15,287 nucleotides of DNA from Hungatella sp. UBA3402 (lineage in GTDB: Bacteria; Bacillota; Clostridia; Lachnospirales; Lachnospiraceae): positions 1-15,287 of the forward strand of contig DEPC01000013.1 in NCBI GenBank assembly GCA_002358555.1, in the 5' to 3' direction. Made by a program: the position numbers and the translations under genes. Below are positions 6,925-14,535 of this stretch, one piece after another. Every line of letters starts with the position of its first letter. Position 1 is the stretch's first letter. The notes under the pieces were generated by a model. It searched no databases. It was not told the origin of the DNA and was given only the letters and a program-made list of their open reading frames with translations.

Positions 6925-7044
6925 ATCAGGGGGCTGTTGTGAGATGCAGGAATTATACCATATATGGATGTAATATCAAGGATATTTATGACATATATGG
7001 TATAAATCTGTCATTTTGCACCAGCCCCTTGATGTTTTATTTTA
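6925..7044 (+). terminator. Long nested palindrome ending in a T-rich run, probable terminator of the reductase gene
   Basis: The outer arms 6925-6936 and 7022-7033 pair over 12 bp with one G-T wobble (GGGGGCTG against CAGCCCC). They are followed by GTTTTATTTTAG, as in an intrinsic terminator. Inside is a perfect 14-bp inverted repeat, TTATACCATATATG (6953-6966) with its complement at 6992-7005. Innermost is AATATC-AAG-GATATT (6972-6986). A further ATGCAG/CTG-CAT pairing lies between the outer and middle stems. At ~109 nt it is far longer than a normal terminator, so it may be a miniature palindromic repeat used as one, or a structured RNA. Confidence 0.6.
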
Positions 7045-7072
7045 GTAGCCCAGACTCAAAGGAAGAAACCTC

Positions 7073-7101
7073 TTGAAGCAAAAGTATTCCCAGTATATAA
7101 T
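7073..7101 (+). promoter_or_regulatory. Sigma-A-type promoter of the dgt-dnaG-rpoD run
   Basis: TTGAAG at 7073-7078 (4 of 6), a 17-nt spacer and a perfect TATAAT at 7096-7101. Transcription would start near 7108, giving a ~216-nt untranslated leader before the dgt start at 7324. It sits just after the putative terminator at 6925-7044. Confidence 0.55.
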
Positions 7102-7142
7102 AAGACTATAGCTTGTTGTATCATGGAATAATAAGTAACAGT

Positions 7143-7211
7143 AACTATAAGATTCCTAATTTTACATTTAATTTTGTGGTAAATTTGAAGATTAGGAAAT
7201 ATAATATAGTT
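7143..7211 (+). other. Possible folded leader upstream of dgt
   Basis: In the 5' leader, AACTATA (7143-7149) pairs with TATAGTT (7205-7211), TTCCTAAT (7153-7160) with ATTAGGAA (7191-7198), and TTTAC (7161-7165) with GTAAA (7179-7183). Together these form one interrupted stem-loop. It matches no riboswitch class I recognise, and being AT-rich it may be only weakly stable. The rest of 7045-7323 shows nothing else certain apart from the promoter and ribosome binding site. Confidence 0.35.
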
Positions 7212-7307
7212 AAGGACTTTATGCAAAATGCTTTTGTTCCGATATTTATAATTTCTGGACAAGGCAGTGAGGGTGAAAATTATTAGAAACGTGTATCCTA
7301 TACCAAA

Positions 7308-7319
7308 GGGGGAGGGGAG
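7308..7319 (+). promoter_or_regulatory. Ribosome binding site that decides the dgt start
   Basis: GGGGGAGGGGAG at 7308-7319 puts a GGAGG (7311-7315) 8 nt before TTG at 7324. The earlier in-frame GTG codons at 7267, 7273 and 7291 have no comparable site, and the residues they would add do not resemble the usual N-terminus. Confidence 0.7.
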
Positions 7320-7323
7320 AGAT

Positions 7324-8334
7324 TTGACTATCAGAGAATCCTTGGAGCAGATGGAGGAGGAGTATTTAAGCCCTTATGCTGCTCTGAGCAGAAATACAAA
7401 AGGCAGAGACAGACCAGAAGAATTATGTGACATTCGACCAGAATATCAGAGGGACCGTGACAAAATCTTACATTCTAAAGCATTTCGCAGATTAAAACAT
7501 AAGACTCAGGTATTTCTGGCTCCTGAGGGGGACCATTATCGGACACGCTTGACCCATACCTTGGAAGTGGCTCAGATTGCCCGAACCATAGCAAAATCTC
7601 TCCATATGAATGAAAGTCTAACAGAGGCCATAGCTTTAGGGCATGATTTGGGCCATACGCCTTTTGGACATTCAGGGGAAGCAATTTTAAATAAATTGTG
7701 TACAGATGGATTTTTTCATAATGAGCAGAGTGTTCGAGTGGTAGAAGTTTTAGAAAAAAATGGAAAGGGACTAAATCTGACCTTGGAAGTGCGGGACGGA
7801 ATTTTAAATCATAGGCTCAGTACCCATCCATCTACCTTGGAAGGAGATATTGTAAGACTTTCTGACAAAATTGCCTATATCAACCATGATATTGATGATG
7901 CAATTCGGGCCAAGATTTTTAAAGAGTCTGACCTTCCAAAAGAATATACCGATATACTGGGAGATAGTGTCAGAGAGAGGCTCAATACCATGGTTCATGA
8001 TATTATCGAGAATAGTCTAGAAAAGCCAAAAATCATTATGTCACCATCTGTAGAAAAGGCTATGAAGGATTTGCGGGCCTGGATGTTTGCCACAGTATAT
8101 AGCAAAGGCGTGGTAAAGAAAGAAGAAGGAAGAACTCAAGGGCTAATTCAGTTTTTATATGAATATTATATGAAACATATGGAGGAACTTCCTTATGAGT
8201 ACCACTGGCTTATGGAAGAACAAGGAGAAACCAAAGAACGAGTGGTATGTGACTATATTGCAGGTATGAGTGACTGCTATGCTATTGATATGTTTGAGGC
8301 ATTATTTGTGCCAAAGAGCTGGAAGGCATTGTAG
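7324..8334 (+). CDS. dgt: dGTPase-like dNTP triphosphohydrolase (HD domain)
   Basis: A 336-residue cytoplasmic HD-superfamily enzyme that hydrolyses dNTPs to the nucleoside and tripolyphosphate, helping set dNTP pools. Seen: the N-terminal EYLSPYAALSRNTKGR and RDRDKILHSKAFRRLKHKTQVF region of this family. The metal site has H78 in THTLEV, H107-D108 in GHDLGHTPFGH, and a later Asp in SDKIAYINHDIDD. TTG is chosen as the start because of the strong ribosome binding site before it; a GTG at 7267 would add 19 residues. The length fits the short clostridial Dgt-like class rather than the ~500-aa E. coli enzyme, so the exact dNTP preference is unknown. dnaG follows after 12 nt, linking nucleotide supply with priming in one transcript. 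Confidence 0.88.
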   Translation: MTIRESLEQMEEEYLSPYAALSRNTKGRDRPEELCDIRPEYQRDRDKILHSKAFRRLKHKTQVFLAPEGDHYRTRLTHTLEVAQIARTIAKSLHMNESLTEAIALGHDLGHTPFGHSGEAILNKLCTDGFFHNEQSVRVVEVLEKNGKGLNLTLEVRDGILNHRLSTHPSTLEGDIVRLSDKIAYINHDIDDAIRAKIFKESDLPKEYTDILGDSVRERLNTMVHDIIENSLEKPKIIMSPSVEKAMKDLRAWMFATVYSKGVVKKEEGRTQGLIQFLYEYYMKHMEELPYEYHWLMEEQGETKERVVCDYIAGMSDCYAIDMFEALFVPKSWKAL

Positions 8335-8346
8335 AGGAGGCGCTTC

Positions 8347-10116
8347 ATGTTTTATCCAGAAGAAATCGTAGAAGAAGTGAGGATGAAAAGCGATATTGTA
8401 GATGTGATTTCGGGGTATGTGAAGCTGCAGAAAAAGGGAAGTAGATATTTTGGGCTGTGTCCATTTCACAATGAGAAATCCCCCTCATTTTCTGTATCTC
8501 CAGATAACCAAATGTATTACTGCTTTGGTTGTGGGGCAGGGGGCAATACCATCACATTTTTGATGGAATATGAAAACTATTCGTTTCCAGAGGCTTTGAA
8601 AATACTTGCAGACCGAGTAGGAGTGGAGCTTCCAAAGAAGGAGATGTCCAAAGAGGCCAAAGCTGCGGCAGACTTTCGTTTTTCTTTGCTAGAAATCAAT
8701 AAATTGGCTGCCAACTATTTTTATTATCAGCTCAAGCATCCCCAAGGAAAATTGGGATATGAATATTTAAAAGGCAGACAATTAAGTGAGGAGACGATTC
8801 GACGATTCGGATTAGGCTTTGCAAATAAAACCAGTGATGATTTGTATCAGTATTTAAAGGCAAAGGGATATAAAGACCAAATTTTAAAAGACTCAGGATT
8901 GGTGAGCATTGAAGAACGTGGAGCTCACGATAAGTTTTGGAATCGGGTTATGTTTCCCATTATGGATATGAATAACCGAGTGATTGGCTTTGGTGGACGG
9001 GTTATGGGAGACGGAAAACCAAAGTATTTAAACTCACCAGAAACAAAGCTGTTTGACAAAAGCAGGAATTTATATGGACTGAATTATGCACGGACTTCCA
9101 GGAAAACATATATGCTGATTTGTGAGGGGTATATGGATGTCATTGCCATGCACCAGGCAGGATTTACGAATGCAGTGGCTTCTCTTGGGACTGCTTTTAC
9201 TATGCAACATGCTTCCTTGTTGGGAAGGTATACCAAACAGGTGATTTTAACTTATGACAGCGATGAAGCTGGAATTAAGGCAGCTCTGCGGGCAATTCCT
9301 ATCTTGAAGGATGCAGGGATTGCTGTCAAGGTGTTAAATATGCAGCCCTATAAAGACCCCGACGAATTTATAAAAAACTTAGGAGCTGATGCATTTAAGG
9401 AGAGAATAGATAAGGCAAGAAACAGTTTTCTTTTTGAGATTGATGTATTAAAACGAAGCTACCATTTAGAAGACCCAGAGCAGAAAACCAGATTTTACAA
9501 TGAGATTGCCAGAAAGCTTTTGGAATTTCCAGAAGCATTGGAACGAGATAATTATATTCAGGCAGTGTCCAGAGAATATTTTATCAATTACCAAGACTTA
9601 AAACAGTTGGTACATAGTCTGGCAAGCAGGCTGGGGCCAGTCATACAATCAGCAGGACAAAGGGTTTCATCTTCTTACCAAGAAAGGAAAAAAGAAAAGG
9701 AAGATGGACCCAAAAAATCTCAGAGACTTCTTTTAACTTGGCTTATCGAAAATCCAAACCTGTTTGATAAGATAGAGGGAATTATTACCCCAGATGATTT
9801 TAAAGAAGAATTGTACCATCAGGTGGCTGAAATGGTATTTGAAGGACATGCCAAGGGAAATGTAAATCCTGCTGGAATCTTAAACCATTTTATCAATGAT
9901 GGAGAACAGTATAAGATAGTCGCTTCACTTTTTCATGCAAGCTTGAAAGAGTCGTTGACAATGGAAGAACAAAGGAAAGCATTTTCAGAAACAGTTATGA
10001 AGGTGAAAAAAAACAGTCTGGACGAAGCCAGCAGGACTGCTACGGATATCGTGCAGCTGCAGGAAATTATCAAGGCACAGAGTGCTTTAAAGACTTTGAA
10101 TATTTCCATTGATTAA
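8347..10116 (+). CDS. dnaG: DNA primase
   Basis: A 589-residue primase that makes RNA primers at the replication fork and works with the DnaB helicase. Domains in order: an N-terminal CHC2-type zinc ribbon with C38, H41, C59 and C62; a catalytic core with VIGFGGRVMGDGKPKYLNSPET; a TOPRIM fold with CEGYMD at 259-264 (metal-binding E260) and YDSDEAG at 303-309 (D304, D306); and a C-terminal helicase-interaction region from ~450 that is less conserved. The ATG at 8347 has GAGGAGG 6 nt upstream. The length is close to the ~600 usual in Firmicutes and all catalytic residues are present. It is followed by rpoD, the classic macromolecular synthesis arrangement, here with dgt in front instead of rpsU. 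Confidence 0.97.
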   Translation: MFYPEEIVEEVRMKSDIVDVISGYVKLQKKGSRYFGLCPFHNEKSPSFSVSPDNQMYYCFGCGAGGNTITFLMEYENYSFPEALKILADRVGVELPKKEMSKEAKAAADFRFSLLEINKLAANYFYYQLKHPQGKLGYEYLKGRQLSEETIRRFGLGFANKTSDDLYQYLKAKGYKDQILKDSGLVSIEERGAHDKFWNRVMFPIMDMNNRVIGFGGRVMGDGKPKYLNSPETKLFDKSRNLYGLNYARTSRKTYMLICEGYMDVIAMHQAGFTNAVASLGTAFTMQHASLLGRYTKQVILTYDSDEAGIKAALRAIPILKDAGIAVKVLNMQPYKDPDEFIKNLGADAFKERIDKARNSFLFEIDVLKRSYHLEDPEQKTRFYNEIARKLLEFPEALERDNYIQAVSREYFINYQDLKQLVHSLASRLGPVIQSAGQRVSSSYQERKKEKEDGPKKSQRLLLTWLIENPNLFDKIEGIITPDDFKEELYHQVAEMVFEGHAKGNVNPAGILNHFINDGEQYKIVASLFHASLKESLTMEEQRKAFSETVMKVKKNSLDEASRTATDIVQLQEIIKAQSALKTLNISID

Positions 10117-10138
10117 GGCAACACTATAGGCAGACTAC

Positions 10139-10145
10139 GGAAAGG
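10139..10145 (+). promoter_or_regulatory. Ribosome binding site that decides the rpoD start
   Basis: GGAAAGG ends 9 nt before the ATG at 10155. The in-frame TTG at 10146 directly abuts the box and so cannot use it. Confidence 0.65.
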
Positions 10146-10154
10146 TTGGACCAT

Positions 10155-11282
10155 ATGGACGAAAAGATATTGGGATTAGATGAAAAATTGACATTGTTGT
10201 TGGCAGAGGCCAGAAAGAAAAAAAATGTACTGGAAAATCAGGAGGTGATGGGATTCTTTTCAGAAGAAGTCCTTGATGCTGATAAATTGGACAGAATCTA
10301 TGATTTTCTGGAAGCTAACAAAGTGGATGTCCTGCGGTTAGGCGAAGACACAGACATAGATGAAGACCTTTTCGTGGAAGATGAAATGGACTTAGACCAC
10401 GAGGAAGAAATTGATTTAGAAAAAATCGATTTGTCGGCGCCAGAAGGTGTAGGGACAGAAGACCCAGTACGCATGTATTTAAAAGAAATTGGAAAAATTC
10501 CGCTTTTGTCTATGGAGGATGAGATTGAACTGGCAAAGAGGATTGAACTGGGGGACGAAGGGGCTAAAAAGGTTTTGGCAGAAGCCAATTTGCGGTTGGT
10601 TGTGAGTATTGCCAAACGATATGTGGGACGTGGGATGCAGTTTTTGGATTTAATACAAGAAGGAAATTTAGGACTTATCAAAGCAGTAGAAAAGTTTGAT
10701 TATACAAAGGGGTTCAAATTTAGCACATATGCTACCTGGTGGATTAGACAGGCAATCACTAGGGCGATTGCAGACCAAGCCAGAACCATACGAATTCCAG
10801 TTCATATGGTAGAGACGATTAATCGATTAATTCGGGTGTCAAGACAGCTTTTACAAGAATTGGGGAGAGAACCTCAGCCAGAAGAGATTGCAGCTAGAGT
10901 GGACATGCCTGTAGAACGAGTGAGGGAAGTATTAAAGATTTCTCAAGAGCCAGTGTCTTTGGAAACTCCTATTGGAGAGGAGGAAGACAGCCATCTTGGA
11001 GATTTTATTCAAGATGAGCATGTGATGGTTCCAGCAGAGGCAGCAGCATTTACATTGCTTCATGAGCAGTTGATGGAAGTTCTTGACACTTTGACAGAGA
11101 GAGAACAGAAGGTGTTAAAGCTGCGGTTTGGTCTAGAGGACGGAAGACCAAGAACTTTAGAGGAAGTGGGACGAGAATTCAATGTGACCAGAGAGAGAAT
11201 ACGCCAGATAGAGGCAAAGGCATTGAGAAAGTTAAGACATCCAACTAGGAGCAAAAAATTAAAGGATTATTTAGATGAATAA
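10155..11282 (+). CDS. rpoD: Primary RNA polymerase sigma factor
   Basis: A 375-residue housekeeping sigma-70/sigma-A factor. Seen: a short region 1.1 and an acidic linker rich in Asp/Glu (~60-95); region 1.2 (DPVRMYLKEIGKIPLL); region 2 with LRLVVSIAKRYVGRGMQFLDLIQEGNLGLIKAVEKFDY and the -10 melting helix FSTYATWWIRQAITRAI; region 3 (VHMVETINRLIRVSRQLLQELGREP); and region 4.2 with the -35 reading helix-turn-helix LEEVGREFNVTRERIRQIEAKALRKLRHP. The size is nearly that of B. subtilis SigA. The ATG at 10155 is used because GGAAAGG lies 9 nt before it. It follows dnaG by 38 nt and precedes trmK by 34 nt, in one probable transcript. Its -10 and -35 recognition helices are intact, consistent with the TATAAT promoters found here. 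Confidence 0.97.
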   Translation: MDEKILGLDEKLTLLLAEARKKKNVLENQEVMGFFSEEVLDADKLDRIYDFLEANKVDVLRLGEDTDIDEDLFVEDEMDLDHEEEIDLEKIDLSAPEGVGTEDPVRMYLKEIGKIPLLSMEDEIELAKRIELGDEGAKKVLAEANLRLVVSIAKRYVGRGMQFLDLIQEGNLGLIKAVEKFDYTKGFKFSTYATWWIRQAITRAIADQARTIRIPVHMVETINRLIRVSRQLLQELGREPQPEEIAARVDMPVERVREVLKISQEPVSLETPIGEEEDSHLGDFIQDEHVMVPAEAAAFTLLHEQLMEVLDTLTEREQKVLKLRFGLEDGRPRTLEEVGREFNVTRERIRQIEAKALRKLRHPTRSKKLKDYLDE

Positions 11283-11316
11283 CATAAAAGGAATCTCTAA
11301 GTGAGGAGGAAATGAT

Positions 11317-12060
11317 GTGAAATTGTCGAAGCGACTAGAAATGGTGGCTTCTTTTGTAGGAATACAAGCCCAAATTGCAGATGTGGGAACAGACCATGGG
11401 TATATTCCCATTGCGCTTGTAGAGCAAAAACTGGTAAAAAAGGCTATTGCTATGGATATAAAACCTGGTCCTTTGGAAAGGGCCAGGGAACATATCAGAC
11501 AATATGGTTTACAAGAGAAGATTGAGACACGGTTAAGTGATGGGGTAAAACAGTTGTCTGTTGGAGAAGCAGATACCGTGATAATAGCAGGGATGGGCGG
11601 AGAGTTGGTGATACATATTTTAGAGGAAGGGAAAAATCTGTGGAATTTTGTGGAACATTGGATTTTATCTCCTCAGTCAGAGCTCGATAAGGTGCGGAAA
11701 TATCTGATAAGACAGGGCTTTGAGATTGTAAAAGAAGATATGGTTAAGGAGGATGGAAAGTATTATATTGTTATGGATGTAGCCCATACATCCAAAGAGA
11801 AACAACCATCTGACTGTGATAGAGTAACGCAGATGAGTAAACAATTATCAGAGGCAGAGTATTATTATGGCCCTGTTTTGATAAAAGAAAAAAATCCTGT
11901 ACTTATAGAATTTCTAGAGAAAGAAAAAGAGCAGCTTACAGGAATTATTCAAGGGTTGGAGAAAAAGCCAGGAGAAAGGGCAATCACCAGACGAAGAGAG
12001 TTAGAGAAAAAGCTTTGTCTGATTCAGGAAACACAAAGAATGACAGAAGGAGAACTATGA
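11317..12060 (+). CDS. trmK: tRNA (adenine(22)-N(1))-methyltransferase
   Basis: A 247-residue SAM-dependent methyltransferase that places m1A at position 22 of tRNA. Seen: the N-terminal KLSKRLEMVASFV, SAM motif I ADVGTDHGYIPIAL (D22-G24), an acidic loop AMDIKPGPLERA (47-56), and the signature IIAGMGGELVIHIL with G93-G96 followed by LSPQSE. A C-terminal coiled-coil extension (~165-247), rich in Glu/Lys, matches the family's known layout. The GTG start at 11317 has GAGGAGG 7 nt upstream. The stop overlaps the start of the Nif3-like gene (TGATG), which points to translational coupling. The pairing of trmK with nif3 behind rpoD is widespread in Firmicutes. Confidence 0.92.
   Translation: MKLSKRLEMVASFVGIQAQIADVGTDHGYIPIALVEQKLVKKAIAMDIKPGPLERAREHIRQYGLQEKIETRLSDGVKQLSVGEADTVIIAGMGGELVIHILEEGKNLWNFVEHWILSPQSELDKVRKYLIRQGFEIVKEDMVKEDGKYYIVMDVAHTSKEKQPSDCDRVTQMSKQLSEAEYYYGPVLIKEKNPVLIEFLEKEKEQLTGIIQGLEKKPGERAITRRRELEKKLCLIQETQRMTEGEL
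12045..12052 (+). promoter_or_regulatory. Ribosome binding site within the end of trmK
   Basis: AGAAGGAG lies 7 nt before the ATG at 12060 and 4 nt before the ATG at 12057. The first spacing is the better one. A far-upstream ATG at 12015 has no site and is rejected. Confidence 0.6.
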
Positions 12061-12860
12061 TGAAGTGTAGTGAAATTATAGCAGGGCTGGAACGACTATC
12101 ACCCATATCCTATGCCTGTTCATGGGATAATCCAGGATTATTGGCAGGCAGAACAGAAAAAGAGGTTTCAAAAATTCTTATTGGACTAGATGCCACAGAT
12201 GAAGTGGTAGAGTTAGCTGTAAAAGAGAAATGTGATTTTTTACTCACTCATCATCCTTTGATTTTTCAGCCCATTAAAAAAATTAATGACCAGGATTTTA
12301 TTGGCAGAAGACTTGTAAAACTGATTCAGGCTGATATCAGCTATTATGCGATGCACACCAATTTTGACTGTGCACCAGGTTGTATGGCAGATTTAGCAGC
12401 AGAGGTTCTAGAGTTAGAGGATACCAAGCCCTTGGAAGTTATGGGACAAGAAGATAATGGAAAACCATATGGAATTGGTGTTTGTGGAAACTTAAAAGAA
12501 ACTATGACTTTAAAAGACCTTGTGCTGACAGTAAAGGAGAAATTTCGACTTCCCTTTGTCAATGTGTATGGAGGAGAACAGACAGAAAGACTTGTAAGTC
12601 GGATTGCTATTTGTCCAGGCTCTGGAAAAGGAATGAGCAGCCATGCATTGACTATGGGAGCTAATATTTTAATTACAGGAGATATTGGTCATCATGAAGG
12701 GATTGATGCAGTGGCTCAAGGACTGACAATCATTGATGCCGGTCATTATGGCTTAGAGCACATTTTTATAGATTTTATGGAAACCTACATAAAAGAGAAT
12801 CTATCTTCAGGACTAAAGATTATCAAAGTACCGGATGTATTTCCGGTGATAGCATGGTAA
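12060..12860 (+). CDS. Nif3-like dinuclear metal center protein (YqfO/YbgI family)
   Basis: A 266-residue NIF3 superfamily protein. Its members form hexameric toroids with a two-metal site, sometimes called GTP cyclohydrolase I type 2; the cellular role is not settled. Seen: the N-terminal WDNPGLLAGR; metal ligands H64-H65 in THHPLIF; D103 in HTNFD; and H229 and E233 in DAGHYGLEH, together with the GDIGHHEGIDA turn. It lacks the ~100-residue PII-like insert of longer Firmicute forms such as B. subtilis YqfO, so it is the compact version. ATG at 12060 is chosen over 12057 because of better spacing from AGAAGGAG. The first base of the start overlaps the trmK stop. The nucleoside kinase follows after 9 nt. 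Confidence 0.88.
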   Translation: MKCSEIIAGLERLSPISYACSWDNPGLLAGRTEKEVSKILIGLDATDEVVELAVKEKCDFLLTHHPLIFQPIKKINDQDFIGRRLVKLIQADISYYAMHTNFDCAPGCMADLAAEVLELEDTKPLEVMGQEDNGKPYGIGVCGNLKETMTLKDLVLTVKEKFRLPFVNVYGGEQTERLVSRIAICPGSGKGMSSHALTMGANILITGDIGHHEGIDAVAQGLTIIDAGHYGLEHIFIDFMETYIKENLSSGLKIIKVPDVFPVIAW

Positions 12861-12869
12861 AGGAGGAAC

Positions 12870-14531
12870 ATGGGGGTGGCATATGTAACGATAGGAGGAA
12901 AGCGCAAGAGTTATGCAAAGGGAACCACTTATCTGCAGATTGCGCAGGAATATCAATCTCAGTATGAAAATGATATTGTGCTAGTATCCGTGGATGGAAA
13001 GCTGAGAGAGCTTTATAAAACTGTTGACAGAGACTGTTGTGTTGATTTTGTGACTACAGCCGAAAAACCAGGAATGCAGGCTTACCAGCGCAGTGCCAAA
13101 TTGATTATGTTGAAAGCTTTTTATGATATTGTGGGCAAGGGACGAATCAAAGAGATTGTGGTGAATTTTTCTGTAGGAAAAGGACTTTTTGTAGAGGTAA
13201 AGGGAGATTTTGTCGTAACAGAAGAATTACTTGCACGAGTAAAAAAGAAAATGTGGGATTATGTCAAGCAGGAGATTCCCATTATGAAACGCAGTGTCAA
13301 TACAGATGAAGCAGTTCAGTTATTTACACGGCATGGGATGCATGATAAGGCCAGCCTTTTTAAGTATCGTATGGCTTCTAGGGTAAACCTTTACAGCATT
13401 GGAGGATATGAAGATTATTTTTATGGCTATATGGCACAAAATACAGGCTATGTAAAATATTTTGATTTAGTAAAATATGAACATGGCTTTGTTCTGATGT
13501 TGCCTACTTTGTCAAATCCCAAAAAGGTGCCAGAATTTAAGACAAGTCAAAAGCTGTTTGGGGTGTTAAAGGAATCTTCCCGATGGGGAGAAAAACTGGG
13601 AATTGCAAATGTAGGTGCTCTAAATGACGAGATTGCAAAAGGTAATGCCAATGACTTGATTTTGATTCAGGAGGCTTTACAGGAGAAAAAGATAGGTCAG
13701 ATTGCAGAGAGGATTGCATCGGAATCAGAGAAAAAATTTGTGATGATTGCTGGACCTTCCTCTTCAGGAAAGACTACCTTTTCTCATCGGCTGTGTATTC
13801 AGTTAAGAGCTTTGGGGTTAAAGCCTCATGCCATTGCAGTGGACGACTATTTTGTCAATCGGGCAGACAGCCCTAGAGATGAGAATGGCAACTATGACTA
13901 TGAATCCTTAGAATGTCTGGATATTGGGCAATTTAACCAGGATATGATGAATCTTTTGGATGGACGGGCCATAGAGCTGCCCCGATATAATTTTCTCACG
14001 GGACTTAGAGAATATAAGGGAGATTACTTAAAATTAGGGTCTGAAGATATCCTAGTTATTGAAGGAATCCATTGTCTCAATGATAAATTGTCCTATACCC
14101 TTCCAAGAGAAAGTAAATTTAAGATTTATATTAGTGCCTTGACTCAGCTAAATATTGATGAGCACAATAGGATTCCTACTACTGATGGCAGGTTAATTCG
14201 CCGTATGGTGAGAGATGCCAGAACCAGAGGAGCCACAGCTCAGGATACGATAAGAAGATGGCCGTCCGTGCGCCGAGGGGAGGAGAATAATATTTTCCCC
14301 TATCAAGAGGATGCAGATGTGATGTTCAATTCTGCCTTAGTATATGAACTGGCAGTTTTAAAACAATATGTACAACCTTTACTATTTCAGATTCCAAAAG
14401 AGTCTCCAGAATATTTAGAGGCAAAAAGGCTTCTTAAATTTTTAGATTATTTTCTAGGAATCAGTAGTGAAGATATCCCCCATAATTCGATTGTCAGAGA
14501 ATTTATTGGAGGGAGTTGCTTTAGGGTTTAA
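12870..14531 (+). CDS. TGS-domain nucleoside kinase (uridine kinase-like)
   Basis: A 553-residue fusion. Residues ~1-65 look like a TGS-type ubiquitin-like domain. Residues ~66-225 resemble the second additional (editing) domain of threonyl-tRNA synthetase, but its HSxxH zinc motif is replaced by RSAKL, so editing is unlikely. The C-terminal ~270 residues are a P-loop kinase of the uridine kinase/phosphoribulokinase type. It has Walker A GPSSSGKTT (295-303), VDDYF after the second strand, RYNFLTGLRE, IEGIH as Walker B, and an Arg-rich lid RRMVRDARTRG. It probably phosphorylates a nucleoside or a related sugar, but the substrate is not shown. The ATG at 12870 has AAAGGAGG a few nt upstream. 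The stop lies 4 nt before the GntR gene. The architecture is common in clostridia. Confidence 0.85.
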   Translation: MGVAYVTIGGKRKSYAKGTTYLQIAQEYQSQYENDIVLVSVDGKLRELYKTVDRDCCVDFVTTAEKPGMQAYQRSAKLIMLKAFYDIVGKGRIKEIVVNFSVGKGLFVEVKGDFVVTEELLARVKKKMWDYVKQEIPIMKRSVNTDEAVQLFTRHGMHDKASLFKYRMASRVNLYSIGGYEDYFYGYMAQNTGYVKYFDLVKYEHGFVLMLPTLSNPKKVPEFKTSQKLFGVLKESSRWGEKLGIANVGALNDEIAKGNANDLILIQEALQEKKIGQIAERIASESEKKFVMIAGPSSSGKTTFSHRLCIQLRALGLKPHAIAVDDYFVNRADSPRDENGNYDYESLECLDIGQFNQDMMNLLDGRAIELPRYNFLTGLREYKGDYLKLGSEDILVIEGIHCLNDKLSYTLPRESKFKIYISALTQLNIDEHNRIPTTDGRLIRRMVRDARTRGATAQDTIRRWPSVRRGEENNIFPYQEDADVMFNSALVYELAVLKQYVQPLLFQIPKESPEYLEAKRLLKFLDYFLGISSEDIPHNSIVREFIGGSCFRV

Positions 14532-14535
14532 AAAG

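Noticed and set aside
7247..7252. A second perfect TATAAT closer to dgt
   Set aside because: No TTGACA-like hexamer lies at 16-18 nt. The promoter at 7073-7101 is better, although this one cannot be fully excluded.
7056..7262. Open frame of 68 codons on the minus strand in the dgt upstream region
   Set aside because: It covers the promoter and the leader hairpin, has low-complexity AT-driven composition (many Ile, Lys, Tyr) and resembles no family.
10298..10681. Minus-strand frame of 127 codons inside rpoD
   Set aside because: It is a serine-rich antisense shadow of the acidic and region 1.2-2 part of the sigma factor.
12482..12664. Plus-strand frame of 60 codons inside the Nif3-like gene
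   Set aside because: It is an alternative frame within a well-conserved coding region, with no ribosome binding site of its own.
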